Shown here one piece after another: positions 26,623 to 35,834 of a DNA stretch of 64,000 nucleotides. The DNA comes from Geothrix sp. 21YS21S-4. Lineage in GTDB: Bacteria; Acidobacteriota; Holophagae; Holophagales; Holophagaceae. The stretch covers positions 2,356,001-2,420,000 of the forward strand of contig NZ_CP132719.1 of NCBI RefSeq assembly GCF_030845995.1, read 5' to 3'. The notes beneath the pieces are model-generated. The model did no database searches. It was not told the DNA's origin and worked only from the letters and a program-made list of their open reading frames with translations. Position 1 is the first letter of the stretch, and each line of letters opens with the position of its first letter. A program made the position numbers and the translations under genes.

Positions 26623-26958
26623 CTAGAAGCCCGCGAGGGCCTCTTCCTCGGTGTCCATGACCTCGAAGACCGAATGCAGGCTGGTCATCTTGATGAGGCT
26701 GAAGATCTTGGAACTCATTCCGCAGATGCGGAGTTCGCCGCCCTTGCCCTTGATGGAGGTGTAGCAGCCCACCAGCTCCCCGACGCCCGAGGAATCCAGG
26801 TAGCTCACCTTGCTGAAGTTGATGACGATCTTGCGGGCGCCGTTGGTCAGGGCCGTGCGGACGGCCTCGCCCAGTTCCTGGTCGCCGTCGCCCAGGGTGA
26901 TCTTGCCTTCCGGATAGAGGATCAGCACTTCGTTGTGCTTCCGCGTGTTCAGGATCAT
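26623..26958 (-). CDS. STAS-domain anti-sigma factor antagonist
   Basis: A 111-residue SpoIIAA/RsbV-like protein. The core is NFSKVSYLDSSGVGELV, with the phosphorylatable Ser at residue 56 or 57, inside the four-helix STAS fold. Such proteins sequester an anti-sigma kinase when dephosphorylated. The ATG at 26958 gives the standard STAS N-terminus (MILNTRKHNEVLILYPEG); the longer open frame reads antisense to flgB. No kinase (RsbW) or phosphatase lies in the window. It is directly upstream of, and probably cotranscribed with, the Omp85 gene, and divergent from the flgB operon. Confidence 0.88.
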   Translation of the reverse strand: MILNTRKHNEVLILYPEGKITLGDGDQELGEAVRTALTNGARKIVINFSKVSYLDSSGVGELVGCYTSIKGKGGELRICGMSSKIFSLIKMTSLHSVFEVMDTEEEALAGF

Positions 26959-27058
26959 GGTGGCCTCGAGGTGAGCGGCCAGTTTAGGACGGGGAACGCA
27001 ACTCGACAATGGCGGGGAGTTGGAGTTCAAACCGGCCTCCCCTGGCCCGAGAGATTTC

Positions 27059-27074
27059 CGGCATGGAGGCTGCA
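27059..27074 (+). promoter_or_regulatory. Candidate sigma-54 promoter for flgB cluster
   Basis: CGGCATG-N4-CTGCA: the invariant GG (27060-27061) and GC (27072-27073) are ten bases apart and 9 of 12 consensus positions match. The start point would be about 40 bases before the flgB ATG. Confidence 0.5.
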
Positions 27075-27124
27075 TCTCCACCGGTGCCGTCGGGATCGTC
27101 CCGGCCCATTCTGCAGGGTGTCCC

Positions 27125-27544
27125 ATGTTCGACCTCACCAGCGGCAACGCGATCATCCAGTCCATGGATCGCGGCATGACGCTGGCTTCCCAGCGCCAGA
27201 CCCTGATCGCCTCCAACCTGGCGAACCTGGACACGCCGGGCTACCGCACGCGGGACTTCAGCTTCGAAGGCGCCATGAAAGCGGCACTGAGTGGGCAATC
27301 CTCGCCGACTTCCCTGACCACCACCCACGCCATGCACCTCCAGGGGACGCCGAGCTCCTCCCTCCCCGCCACCGCCGATCCCCTTCAGCCCAGCGCCGAG
27401 CGCAACGACGGGAACGACGTGAGCCTCGACCGGGAGAACATGCTGCTGGCCCGCACCCAGACGACCTACCAGACCGCATCCACCTTCATGCAGGTCGAGC
27501 TCCGGAAGCTCTATTCCCTCATCCGAGAAGCGAGCGCGCACTGA
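27125..27544 (+). CDS. flgB: Flagellar basal-body rod protein FlgB
   Basis: A 139-residue proximal rod subunit exported through the flagellar secretion system. The N-terminal rod signature is ASQRQTLIASNLANLDTPGYRTRDFSF, split here as residues 22-48, and the C-terminal helix is LLARTQTTYQTASTF. The ATG at 27125 gives the usual length; upstream codons read through the promoter region. The stop overlaps the flgC start by one base (TGATG). Confidence 0.95.
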   Translation: MFDLTSGNAIIQSMDRGMTLASQRQTLIASNLANLDTPGYRTRDFSFEGAMKAALSGQSSPTSLTTTHAMHLQGTPSSSLPATADPLQPSAERNDGNDVSLDRENMLLARTQTTYQTASTFMQVELRKLYSLIREASAH

Positions 27545-27963
27545 TGGGCATTCCCACGATCCTCGACATCGCCAGCACCGGCATGGCCGCCCAGCGGCTC
27601 CGGGTCCAATTGATCGCCTCCAACATCGCCAACAGCGAGACCACGCGCACCAAGGAAGGCGGGGCCTACCGCCGCAAGGACCCCGTGTTCCAGAGCCAGG
27701 ACATGGGCTTTTCGGGCGCGCTGGCCGCGGCGGGCGTGAAAGTGGCCGGCATACGCACCAGCCAGGAGCCCTTCCTCACGCGCTACGAGCCGGGACACCC
27801 GGACGCCGACGCCAACGGCGTGGTGAGCTACCCCAACGTCAATCCCGTGGAAGAGATGGTGAACCTCACCGAAGCCAGCCGGGCCTACGAAGCGAACATC
27901 GCCGTGGTGCGCTCCGCCAAGGCCATGGCTTCCTCCGCCCTTGAGATCCTCCGCGTGCAGTAG
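27544..27963 (+). CDS. flgC: Flagellar basal-body rod protein FlgC
   Basis: A 139-residue rod protein. It begins MGIPTILDIASTGMAAQRLR and has the ASNIANSETTRT rod motif, the YPNVNPVEEMVNLTEASRAY signature near residues 98-118 and a C-terminal helix. It overlaps flgB by one base and is followed by a 77-bp gap before fliE. Confidence 0.96.
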   Translation: MGIPTILDIASTGMAAQRLRVQLIASNIANSETTRTKEGGAYRRKDPVFQSQDMGFSGALAAAGVKVAGIRTSQEPFLTRYEPGHPDADANGVVSYPNVNPVEEMVNLTEASRAYEANIAVVRSAKAMASSALEILRVQ

Positions 27964-28040
27964 CCTGTCGGAATTTCGACTTGCCCCCTCCGACGCCCCG
28001 ACCGATCGTGTGAAAAGGCCCCTTTCCTCCGAGCCGCTCC

Positions 28041-28361
28041 ATGGACCCACTCCTCAACATTCCCTCCCTTCCGACCCCCAGCCCCATCTCCGCGCCCACC
28101 AAGATCGGCGCGGACACTGGCGCTTCGGGCACGGACGGGAACCTCAATTTCGGCGACCTCCTCAAGCAGGCCATGCAGGAGGTGAACCAGGTTTCGGCCG
28201 AGGCCGAGGATGAGGCACGGAACTTGATGACGGGTGAGAGTGCAGACATGCACACGGCCATGCTGGCAGTCCAGAAGGCCGATCTTAGCTTCCAGATGAT
28301 GATGGCCGTTCGATCCAAGCTGGTCGACGCCTACCGCGAGGTCATGCGCATGCAGATGTAG
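28041..28361 (+). CDS. fliE: Flagellar hook-basal body protein FliE
   Basis: A 106-residue protein that joins the MS ring to the rod. The C-terminal half is diagnostic: FGDLLKQAMQEVNQ, then GESADMHTAMLAVQKADLSF and AYREVMRMQM. The N-terminal 35 residues are Pro/Ser-rich and variable. The ribosome site is weak. Confidence 0.94.
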   Translation: MDPLLNIPSLPTPSPISAPTKIGADTGASGTDGNLNFGDLLKQAMQEVNQVSAEAEDEARNLMTGESADMHTAMLAVQKADLSFQMMMAVRSKLVDAYREVMRMQM

Positions 28362-28410
28362 CGCAGGCCGAGCTTTCCGGCGCGGCCTCATCCCTGACTG
28401 AGGAACGCCT

Positions 28411-30090
28411 ATGGCCGGGGAAACGAACCTCGCGGAACAACTGACCAGCGCATTCAAGAGCATGAGCGCCACCCAGCGCGTCATGGTGGCCGCCATTTCC
28501 CTGACAGTGCTGCTGGCGCTGGGCGGCCTGGGCATCTGGGCGGGCCAGGAGTCCAAGGGCGTCCTCGCCGCCAACGTCTCCCCCCAGGAGGCCAGTTCCA
28601 TCGTGTCCCAGCTGGACAAGATGCAGGTCCCCTACGAACTCAGCTCGGACCAGCGGACGATCCTGGTGCCGGAGAGCAAGATCGGGTCCCTCCGCCTCAA
28701 GTTCGCGGGGGACGGCCTCCTGTCCGGCGACAAGCTGGGCTTCGAGAAGCTGGAGAACGCCGGGCTCGGGACCACCGACTTCTCCCAGAAGGTGATCCAC
28801 CGCCGGGCCATGGAGGCCCAACTCGCCAAGACGATCATGAGCCTCCAGCAGGTCTCCGAGGCTACCGTCCACATCACGCCCTCCAACGACAGCCCCTTCC
28901 TCACGGACAAGGAGGACGCCAAGGCCAGCGTGCTGCTCAAGCTGCGCGGCGCCCGGATGCTGCCCGACGAGAACACCCAGGCCATCGTCAACCTGGTGGC
29001 GGCCAGCGTGGAGGGGCTCAAGCCCGAGCAGGTCGTCATCATCGACCAGTTCAGCCGGATCCTCTCCCGCACGGGGCGCGATCCCATGGTGGGCGCCAGC
29101 GACGCCCAGAAGAAGGTGGCGCGGGAGGAGGAGGACCACCTCGTGCGCCGGGTCACGGAGCTGCTGGAGCCCGTGGTCGGCATCGGGAAGGTGCGCGCCA
29201 CCGCCCATGTGGACCTGGACTTCGACAAGGTGAAGGTCAACGAGGAGCGGTTCGATCCCCAGGGCCAGGTGGAGCGAAGCGTCCAGCAGAAGGACGAGAA
29301 GGTCACCAAGCGCGATGCGGGCGCCGGCACGCCGGGCACCCCCAGCAACGTGGCCCCCGCCAATGCGGGCGCGACGGGAAATGTGGTGGAGGATTCCACG
29401 AAGAAGGAAACCACCACCAACTACGAGATCACCAAGACCGTCTCGGCCACGGAGCGGGCGACGGGCTCCATCAAGCGCGTCACGCTCGCCGTGATCGTGG
29501 ACAGCATCGGGACGTGGGAGAAGGACCCCAAGGGCGATCCCATCCTCAAGCAGACGCCCCGCAGCCCGGATGAACTGAAGAAGATCCGCGACCAGGTGTC
29601 GGCGGCGGTGGGAATCCAGCCCAAGCGGGGCGATGAGCTCACCGTGGAGAACATGGCCTTCGCCAGCCTCCAGGCCAATCCCAAGGAAGAGGCCGAAGCG
29701 AAGCGCCAATTCTGGATGGACCTGGGGCTCAAGGCCCTGCCCTACGCGGCCTGGGGCGTGGTCGGATTCATCGTGTTCTTCATGATCCTCCTGCCGATGC
29801 TCAAGCGGATGTCCGCCGCCATCAACCGCCCCACGCCCCTGCGCGTGGCCAGCGCCGACGGCGAAGGCGGGGGCGGCGGAGGATCGTCTCCCCGCAAGCC
29901 GGTCCAGGTGAAGTCCGTCACCGAGATCGAGGCGGAGATCGAAGCGGAACTCAACGCCGACGCCGCCTTCAGCGCCCCCGAAGCCCGCCGGCGCGAGCTG
30001 ATCCGCAAGCGACTCCAGGGCGGCTCCCAGGAGGACCCGGAGACCATGGCCTCCCTGGTCCGGTCGTGGCTCCTCGAGGAAGGGCGGTAG
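28411..30090 (+). CDS. fliF: Flagellar MS-ring protein FliF
   Basis: A 559-residue inner-membrane ring protein, the platform on which the basal body assembles. There is a first membrane helix at about residues 27-48, then the YscJ/FliF ring-building motifs (GLGTTDFSQKVIHRRAMEAQ region) and a long periplasmic domain, a second membrane helix at about 446-467, and a C-terminal tail (about 520-559) that binds FliG. GAGGA precedes the start. fliG follows three bases later. Confidence 0.97.
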   Translation: MAGETNLAEQLTSAFKSMSATQRVMVAAISLTVLLALGGLGIWAGQESKGVLAANVSPQEASSIVSQLDKMQVPYELSSDQRTILVPESKIGSLRLKFAGDGLLSGDKLGFEKLENAGLGTTDFSQKVIHRRAMEAQLAKTIMSLQQVSEATVHITPSNDSPFLTDKEDAKASVLLKLRGARMLPDENTQAIVNLVAASVEGLKPEQVVIIDQFSRILSRTGRDPMVGASDAQKKVAREEEDHLVRRVTELLEPVVGIGKVRATAHVDLDFDKVKVNEERFDPQGQVERSVQQKDEKVTKRDAGAGTPGTPSNVAPANAGATGNVVEDSTKKETTTNYEITKTVSATERATGSIKRVTLAVIVDSIGTWEKDPKGDPILKQTPRSPDELKKIRDQVSAAVGIQPKRGDELTVENMAFASLQANPKEEAEAKRQFWMDLGLKALPYAAWGVVGFIVFFMILLPMLKRMSAAINRPTPLRVASADGEGGGGGGSSPRKPVQVKSVTEIEAEIEAELNADAAFSAPEARRRELIRKRLQGGSQEDPETMASLVRSWLLEEGR

Positions 30091-30093
30091 GCC

Positions 30094-31098
30094 ATGGCGA
30101 AACTCACCGGCATGCAGAAGGCCGCGGTGCTCATGGTCACCCTCGGGGACGAGACCGCCGCCAACATCTTCAAGTACCTCGAAGAGGACGAAATCCAGAC
30201 GATCTCCCGCGAGATCGCCATCACCAAGCACGTCCAGCCGGAAGTGGCCGAGGAGGTCCTGGAAGAGTTCCACACCATGACCCAGGCCCGGAGCTACATC
30301 AGCCAGGGCGGCATCGAGTACGCCAAGAAGCTGCTGATCAAGTCCGTCGGCCCCGAGGTGGCGCGCAAGATCATCGACCGCCTGGTGAAGGCCCTGGAAT
30401 CCAGCGCGGGCTTCACCAGCCTGGAGCGCGCGAACCCCCAGCAGCTGTCCAAGTTCATCCAGAACGAGCACCCCCAGACCATCGCCCTGATCCTCGCCCA
30501 CCTGAACGCCTCCCAGGCGGCGGAGCTGATCTCCAGCCTGCCGGAAGCCCTGCGCAGCGACGTGGCCATGCGCATGGCCAGCCTCCAGGAAATCAGCCCC
30601 GAGGTGGTCCGCCGCATCAGCCTGATCCTGGAGCAGAAACTCGAGGCCCTGGGCTCCTTCGCGACGGAAGCCTACGGCGGCGTCCGGGCCGTGGCGGAGC
30701 TGTTCAACCGCATGGACCGCAACACCGGCCGGGCCGTCCTCGAGAAGATCGAAACGGAGAATCCGCAGCTGGCCGCCAGCATCCGCGACCTGATGTTCGT
30801 ATTCGACGACATCCTGCTGATCGACGACAACGGGATCACCGAGATCCTGAAGCGCGCCGACAAGAAGACCCTCACCATCGCCCTGAAGGGCACCAGCGAG
30901 GAGCTCCAGAACCAGTTCTTCCGCAACATGTCCAGCCGCGCGGTGGAACTGATGAAGGAGGAAATGGAGTTCATGGGGCCCATCAAGCTGAAGGACGTGG
31001 AGAAGTCCCAGCACGAAGTCGTCGAGATCGTCCGCCAGCTGGAGGAAGAGGGCGTCATCAGCATCGGCGGCGGCGGGGGCGAGGACTATGTCACGTAA
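30094..31098 (+). CDS. fliG: Flagellar motor switch protein FliG
   Basis: A 334-residue C-ring protein that touches the stator and generates torque. It shows the N-terminal FliF-binding domain, the middle EHPQTIALILAHL motif (residues 128-140) and the C-terminal charged helix containing LIDDNGITEILKRADKKTL. A glycine-rich tail (SIGGGGGEDYVT) is longer than usual. The stop lies inside the start region of fliH (11-bp overlap). Confidence 0.97.
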   Translation: MAKLTGMQKAAVLMVTLGDETAANIFKYLEEDEIQTISREIAITKHVQPEVAEEVLEEFHTMTQARSYISQGGIEYAKKLLIKSVGPEVARKIIDRLVKALESSAGFTSLERANPQQLSKFIQNEHPQTIALILAHLNASQAAELISSLPEALRSDVAMRMASLQEISPEVVRRISLILEQKLEALGSFATEAYGGVRAVAELFNRMDRNTGRAVLEKIETENPQLAASIRDLMFVFDDILLIDDNGITEILKRADKKTLTIALKGTSEELQNQFFRNMSSRAVELMKEEMEFMGPIKLKDVEKSQHEVVEIVRQLEEEGVISIGGGGGEDYVT

Positions 31099-31819
31099 GG
31101 GCTTCATCGCCTCCGAGGACCTCCAGCACACGCGGCTGGAGGCCTTCCCGTACTTCCCCGTGGACGCCATGCCGGCGCCCCGCGCCCCGGGCGAGGAGGA
31201 GGGCTCCGTCGCCGCGGAGCTGGGGGACGACGCCGCCTCCCGCATTCCGGTCGAGCAGCGGATCGTGGATCGGCTTCAGGAAGCGGAGCGCCAGGCCCAG
31301 GAGATCGCCCGCAAGGCCTACGAAGAGGGCTTCGCCTCCGGCGAGGCCGAGGGCCGCACCTACGGGGAAAGCCAGTACCGAACCTACGTCCAGCGCCTGA
31401 GCGAACACCTGGAAGACCTCTCCAAGGCCACGCTCACCCTGCGCGAAGCGCTGAACGACGACCTCGTGGCCCTCGCCCTCGCAGTGGGCGAGCACCTCGC
31501 CGTCCAGCAGATCAACCGCTCTCCGGCTGCGGTGAGGGCCCTGATGGAGGGCGTCCTGGAAGAACTGCCCTTCCCCCTGCCGCACGGCCGCCAGGAGGGC
31601 ACGGCACCGCTTCAGGTCTTCCTCAATCCCATGGACCTGGACCTCCTGGCCGACCGCTTCGTCGGCCACGGCGGACTCACGCTGCTGCCGGATCCCGGCC
31701 TGGCCCGCGGCAGCCTGCGGGCGGAAACGCCGCAGGGCATCCTCAACGGCAGCCTCGAAGGGCGGCGCGAGCGGCTGATGCAGCTCATCGCGCGGATGCG
31801 CGAAAGCCAGGCCCCGTGA
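31088..31819 (+). CDS. fliH: Flagellar assembly protein FliH
   Basis: A 243-residue regulator of the FliI export ATPase, recognised by position and by its helical middle with a spaced Gly pattern (AYEEGFASGEAEGRTYGESQY, read from about residue 76) and a C-terminal domain related to the V-ATPase E subunit. The N-terminal part is acidic and poorly conserved. The start overlaps fliG, and the stop overlaps the GTG of fliI. Confidence 0.85.
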   Translation: MSRKGFIASEDLQHTRLEAFPYFPVDAMPAPRAPGEEEGSVAAELGDDAASRIPVEQRIVDRLQEAERQAQEIARKAYEEGFASGEAEGRTYGESQYRTYVQRLSEHLEDLSKATLTLREALNDDLVALALAVGEHLAVQQINRSPAAVRALMEGVLEELPFPLPHGRQEGTAPLQVFLNPMDLDLLADRFVGHGGLTLLPDPGLARGSLRAETPQGILNGSLEGRRERLMQLIARMRESQAP

Positions 31820-33180
31820 GCCCCGCGCTGCTCGATCCCGCCACGCTGGCCGCCCAGCTGAAGCACCTGCCGAAGGCCGACTGGCTGGGCCGCGTCACCA
31901 AGGTCGTGGGCCTGGTGGTGGAATCCACCGGTCCGGAGTGCTCCGTCGGTGAGCAGATGCTCATTCACGGAACGGATGCCGGCGGGCGGCCCCGGCTCAT
32001 CCACGCGGAGGTCGTGGGTTTCTCCGGCCAGCAGGTACTGCTGATGCCCGTGGAAGAGATCGAAGGCATCCGGCCGGGGCTGTGGGTGGAGGCCACCGGC
32101 CACCAGTCCGAGCTGCCCTTGTCCGACAACCTGCTGGGGCGGGTGATCGATCCGCTCGGCCGGCCCCTGGACGGAGGCCCGCCGGTGGAAGCCACCGCCC
32201 ACCTGCCCCTCCAGGGACCGCCGCCGAACCCCATGCGCCGGAAGCGCATCAGCGAAGTGCTGTCCACGGGCGTCCGGGTCATCGACGGGCTCCTCACCCT
32301 CGGGAAGGGCCAGCGGGTGGGCATCTTCGCGGGCTCCGGCGTGGGCAAATCCACGCTCATGGGCATGATCGCGCGCAACACGTCGGCGTCGGTGAACGTG
32401 ATCACGCTGGTGGGGGAGCGCGGGCGCGAGCTGCGCGAATTCATCGAGAACGACCTGGGCGAAGAGGGCCTAAAGCGCAGCGTGGTGGTGGTCTCCACCA
32501 GCGACCAGACGCCCCTCCTCCGCCTGCGCTGCGCCATGGCCGGCACCACCGTCGCCGAGTACTTCATGCGCCAGGGGAAGGACGTCCTTCTGATGATGGA
32601 CAGCGTCACCCGCTTCGCCATGGCCCAGCGCGAGGTGGGCCTCAGCGCCGGCGAGCCCCCCAGCTCCCGGGGCTACACGCCCTCCGTCTTCGCCCTCCTG
32701 CCCCGGCTGATGGAGCGGGCGGGAACCTTCGAGGGCATGGGCTCTATCACGGGCATCTACACGGTGCTGGTGGAGGGCGACGACATGAATGAGCCCATCA
32801 GCGACGCGGTGCGCGGCATCCTCGACGGCCACGTCGTCCTGTCCCGCAAGCTGGGTTCGAAGAACCACTTTCCCGCCATCGACGTCCTGCCCAGCCTCTC
32901 GCGCCTGTTCAGCGCCCTGGCGCCGCCGGAGCAGAAGCAGCTCGCCAGCAAGCTGCGGGACCTGATGGCCACCTACCAGGACGCCGAGGACCTCATCCAG
33001 ATCGGCGCCTACACCAAGGGCTCCAGCACCGCCATCGACCAGGCCATCCAGTTCCAGCCCGCCATCCAGGCCTTCCTCCGCCAGGCCACCGCGGAGGCCT
33101 CCGACCATCGGCAGGCCCTGCTCGCCATGGGCCAGATCTTCGGCATCGACCTGGCGCCCTTCCTGAAGGGCCGCAGCTGA
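31816..33180 (+). CDS. fliI: Flagellum-specific ATP synthase FliI
   Basis: A 454-residue ATPase that energises early steps of flagellar export, homologous to the F1 beta subunit. Walker A is GSGVGKSTLMG (about residues 174-184), followed by GERGRELREF, the Walker B strand LLMMDSVTRFAMAQRE and a GSITGIYTVLVEGDD block. The GTG start is inside a GTGA overlap with the fliH stop, giving the correct length. Confidence 0.97.
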   Translation: MSPALLDPATLAAQLKHLPKADWLGRVTKVVGLVVESTGPECSVGEQMLIHGTDAGGRPRLIHAEVVGFSGQQVLLMPVEEIEGIRPGLWVEATGHQSELPLSDNLLGRVIDPLGRPLDGGPPVEATAHLPLQGPPPNPMRRKRISEVLSTGVRVIDGLLTLGKGQRVGIFAGSGVGKSTLMGMIARNTSASVNVITLVGERGRELREFIENDLGEEGLKRSVVVVSTSDQTPLLRLRCAMAGTTVAEYFMRQGKDVLLMMDSVTRFAMAQREVGLSAGEPPSSRGYTPSVFALLPRLMERAGTFEGMGSITGIYTVLVEGDDMNEPISDAVRGILDGHVVLSRKLGSKNHFPAIDVLPSLSRLFSALAPPEQKQLASKLRDLMATYQDAEDLIQIGAYTKGSSTAIDQAIQFQPAIQAFLRQATAEASDHRQALLAMGQIFGIDLAPFLKGRS

Positions 33181-33629
33181 TGGCCGCCCGCTTCCAGTTC
33201 CGCCTCGAGCCGCTCCGCCGGCTGCGCGAAGCCCTGGAACGGGAAGCGGAGCGCGTGCTGGGCCGGGCCCTTCAGGCGGAACGGGAGGCGCAGGCCCACC
33301 TGGACAGCCTCGTGGAGCAGCGCCGCGGCCTGTTCGAGAGTCGCCGCTCCGCCTCGGGACAGGTGCTCGACCTCGACCTGTGGCGCGCAGGAGAGCGCTT
33401 CCTGGTGGTGCTCGAACGCCGCCAGCGGGAGGGCTACGAACGCCTGCGGGCCGCTTCGGCCCAGGTGGTCGCCGCCCGGGAGGGCCTGACCGTGGCTCAC
33501 CGGAACCACCTGATGCTGGTGCGCCTCAAGGAGCGCCGCGCCCTCCTCCACGCCCGCGAGCAGGAACTGCGCGAAATCATCGAGATGGACGAGCTGGCCG
33601 TCCTGCGCCACCACCGCCAGAGCGCTTAG
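33180..33629 (+). CDS. fliJ: Flagellar export protein FliJ
   Basis: A 149-residue coiled-coil protein, the central stalk analogue of the export ATPase. It is almost wholly helical and rich in Arg, Glu and Leu (FRLEPLRRLREALEREAER at the N-terminus). FliJ sequences are weakly conserved, so the call rests mainly on size, coiled-coil character and position directly after fliI with a one-base overlap. Confidence 0.85.
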   Translation: MAARFQFRLEPLRRLREALEREAERVLGRALQAEREAQAHLDSLVEQRRGLFESRRSASGQVLDLDLWRAGERFLVVLERRQREGYERLRAASAQVVAAREGLTVAHRNHLMLVRLKERRALLHAREQELREIIEMDELAVLRHHRQSA

Positions 33630-33645
33630 GCGCGTAGGAGTTCCC

Positions 33646-34191
33646 ATGAACAGCCGCTACCTCCTCTGGATCTCCATTCCCGTCGTCCTGTCCGCCGGTG
33701 TCCTGTGGCTGTCCGCCCAGGAGCCGAAGACCGATCCCAAGGGCGCCGCCGCCGAGGGGGTCAAAGTGGCCGATTTGGCCTCCCAACTCCAGGCCCGGGA
33801 GAAGACCGTCGCCCAGAAGGAGGCGGAGCTTCGCCAGTTGGAGCAGCGGCTCATCACCCTCCAGACCACCCTGGACAAGGACCGCGGAGAGCTCGCCACC
33901 CGCGAAAAGGCCGTCCAGGATGCGCTCGCCAAGCTCGAGCAGCTGAAGATCCGGCCCGTTATCGATCCCCAGATCATCCGGACCTACGAGGCCATGGAGC
34001 CTGCCGCTGGGGCCCAGGCCATGCGGGAACTGGCTGCCCAGAACCAGGAAGTGGCCGTGGCCCTGCTCGCGGGGATGACCCCCAAGAAGGCCGCCCGGCT
34101 CATGGACCAGTTGGCTCCCCTGGACGCCAAGCTGGCGGGGCGGCTGTCGGAACGGGTGGGCCTCAGCAAGCCGAAGGAAGCGGGCGCCTGA
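33646..34191 (+). CDS. MotE-like flagellar periplasmic coiled-coil protein
   Basis: A 181-residue protein with an N-terminal membrane anchor (residues 5-24), a coiled coil (about 45-105) and a C-terminal MgtE-N-like helical domain: YEAMEPAAGAQAM...EVAVALLAGMTPKKAARLMDQL. This is the layout of MotE/FlbB-type proteins, which assist stator assembly or hook-basal-body localisation in other bacteria. It sits between fliJ and fliK, the common position for this family. AGGAG precedes the ATG. Confidence 0.8.
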   Translation: MNSRYLLWISIPVVLSAGVLWLSAQEPKTDPKGAAAEGVKVADLASQLQAREKTVAQKEAELRQLEQRLITLQTTLDKDRGELATREKAVQDALAKLEQLKIRPVIDPQIIRTYEAMEPAAGAQAMRELAAQNQEVAVALLAGMTPKKAARLMDQLAPLDAKLAGRLSERVGLSKPKEAGA

Positions 34192-34212
34192 ACCTTTCTG
34201 CCCAGCGGCATC

Positions 34213-34226
34213 GGCACGGTCCTCGC
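34213..34226 (+). promoter_or_regulatory. Candidate sigma-54 promoter for fliK-flgD-flgE
   Basis: CGGCACG-N4-TCGC with GG at 34213-34214 and GC at 34225-34226, ten bases apart; 9 of 12 consensus positions match. It lies in the 76-bp gap before fliK, about 42 bases from the ATG. Confidence 0.45.
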
Positions 34227-34267
34227 GCAGCATCTCCCACTCCGGAAGATCCGGGTGCGGAGTTCCC

Positions 34268-35794
34268 ATGGTCTCCCCCAGCGCGACAGCCGTCCTCGCA
34301 GTCCCCGATCGTCCCCTGCCCGAGCGGCCGGAGGCGAAGGACGCGGACGCCTCGGACGGCCACTTCGCCGGCCTGATGGCCCAGTTCGTCCAGACCCCCC
34401 GTCCGGAGGCCCCCCCGGCCCGCCCCACCGCGGAACGGGGCGCCCGGCCCGTCGCCGAAAAGAAGCAGGAGAAAGCGGACGCCCCTTCAAACTCGGCGGC
34501 TGAAGCCGGCACCGGAACCTCGGACGTCCAGGAATCCAAGCAGCCGGCCAAGCCTGACCCGGCCAAGCGCTCCTCCGACAAACCCTCTGCGAAATCAGCC
34601 GACCCAGCCGATTCCGCCCAGACCCCGGCTTCGACCGCGTCCGCCACTTCTGCCTCTGCGGCCACCCCCGCCGTCCCGGGCAGCCCCGTCCCGACGGCCC
34701 CTTCTCCGACGGCGATCGCGTCCCCCGCAGCGACCGCTCCGGCCGCCGCCACCCCCGCTCTCCCCACGGAGGCCGCGGTGAAGGCCCCGTCGAAGGAGGC
34801 GCTCTCCGCGGACGCTGCCGTCGCCGCGGCCCTGAAGACGGGCGCGCCTGCGGCCTCTCCCCAGGTGGCCGAAGGCACCCAGGGCCCGGCACCTTCCGAG
34901 GCGCCGGCAGCGGTTGCCGTCATCGTGACCCATTCCGGGGCGACCAAGACCCCGGCCGCGCCTCCGAAAGCAGCGAATCTCAAGGCGGCGGCCGAAGGCG
35001 CGGAAGTAGAGGAAGTCCCGGCGACCCCCATCGCGGTCAAAGGGGTTCCGGCCGCGGCGTCGACAACCCCGGCCCAGCCGTCCACTACCAGCGGAGAAGG
35101 CACCGCCCGCGCAGGCCATCCCAGCGCGGAAGCCGCGCCTGCGGCCCAGGCTCTGCCCGCCACGCCCCTCTCCGCTGCCGAGGGGGATGGCCCTTCCGCG
35201 CCCGCCATCGAGCTCTCCCTGCTGAAAGCGGCTGCCGGCACGTCCCTGGCCGAACCCCTCCCCCATGCGGGCGCGTCCGTCCTCATGGACGCTTCGCCCC
35301 TGGTGGTGGCCGGAACGCCCACCGCGCCGACGGCCTCCCCCGTCGCCTCCCCGGATCCCGTGCCCGCGGCCTCGGGCGCGCTCGCCCAGCCGCCCTCGGC
35401 GCCCGTGGCGCAGGTGGAGGGCGGCTTCCGCTGGATGCTGAAGGGCGGCGCCCAGGAGGCGCAACTCCAGCTCCATCCCGAATCCCTGGGTCAGGTGACC
35501 ATCCACCTCAAGGTCGAAGGCGGCGAGGTCCACGCCCGCCTGTGGATCACGGAGCCCGGCTCCGTCCAGGCAGTCCAGGAGGGCCGCCCCCACCTGGAGC
35601 AGTCCCTCAAGGAGCAGGGACTCCAGCTGGGCAGTTTCGATCTCCAGCAGGGACAGCGCTCCTTCCAGGAATCTCCTTCGGCCCCCGCTTCGCGCGGTTG
35701 GGCGGCGGCGGGGACGGTCGAGGCCCGGCAAGAAGCACCCGCCCAGATCCTGCCGTCGGCTCTAAACCCGCACCGCGTCGAGCTCTACGCCTAA
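34268..35794 (+). CDS. fliK: Flagellar hook-length control protein FliK
   Basis: A 508-residue protein. About 370 residues of low-complexity Ala/Pro/Thr/Ser sequence act as the molecular ruler part, followed by the conserved Flg_hook domain (about 375-480) with the motif LQLHPESLGQVTIHLKVEGG. It is exported during hook growth and switches substrate specificity at FlhB. GGAG precedes the ATG. The low-complexity region creates long spurious open frames on the opposite strand. Confidence 0.92.
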   Translation: MVSPSATAVLAVPDRPLPERPEAKDADASDGHFAGLMAQFVQTPRPEAPPARPTAERGARPVAEKKQEKADAPSNSAAEAGTGTSDVQESKQPAKPDPAKRSSDKPSAKSADPADSAQTPASTASATSASAATPAVPGSPVPTAPSPTAIASPAATAPAAATPALPTEAAVKAPSKEALSADAAVAAALKTGAPAASPQVAEGTQGPAPSEAPAAVAVIVTHSGATKTPAAPPKAANLKAAAEGAEVEEVPATPIAVKGVPAAASTTPAQPSTTSGEGTARAGHPSAEAAPAAQALPATPLSAAEGDGPSAPAIELSLLKAAAGTSLAEPLPHAGASVLMDASPLVVAGTPTAPTASPVASPDPVPAASGALAQPPSAPVAQVEGGFRWMLKGGAQEAQLQLHPESLGQVTIHLKVEGGEVHARLWITEPGSVQAVQEGRPHLEQSLKEQGLQLGSFDLQQGQRSFQESPSAPASRGWAAAGTVEARQEAPAQILPSALNPHRVELYA

Positions 35795-35834
35795 TCGGCA
35801 CGCTTCCTGTTCATTCCCCCCATCTGGAGGTTCC

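Noticed and set aside
23517-26660. 1047-codon plus-strand ORF opposite the Omp85 gene
   Set aside because: GC-rich codon usage leaves the antisense frame open. The minus-strand product has a signal peptide, POTRA modules and a barrel; the plus-strand product is His/Gly/Leu low-complexity.
28342-31245. 967-codon minus-strand ORF across fliF-fliG-fliH
   Set aside because: Antisense shadow of three well-supported flagellar genes; composition is Leu/Gly/His-rich without domains.
35795-35834. Sigma-54 promoter before flgD
   Set aside because: CGGCAC occurs but the -12 GC is replaced by GT at the required spacing.
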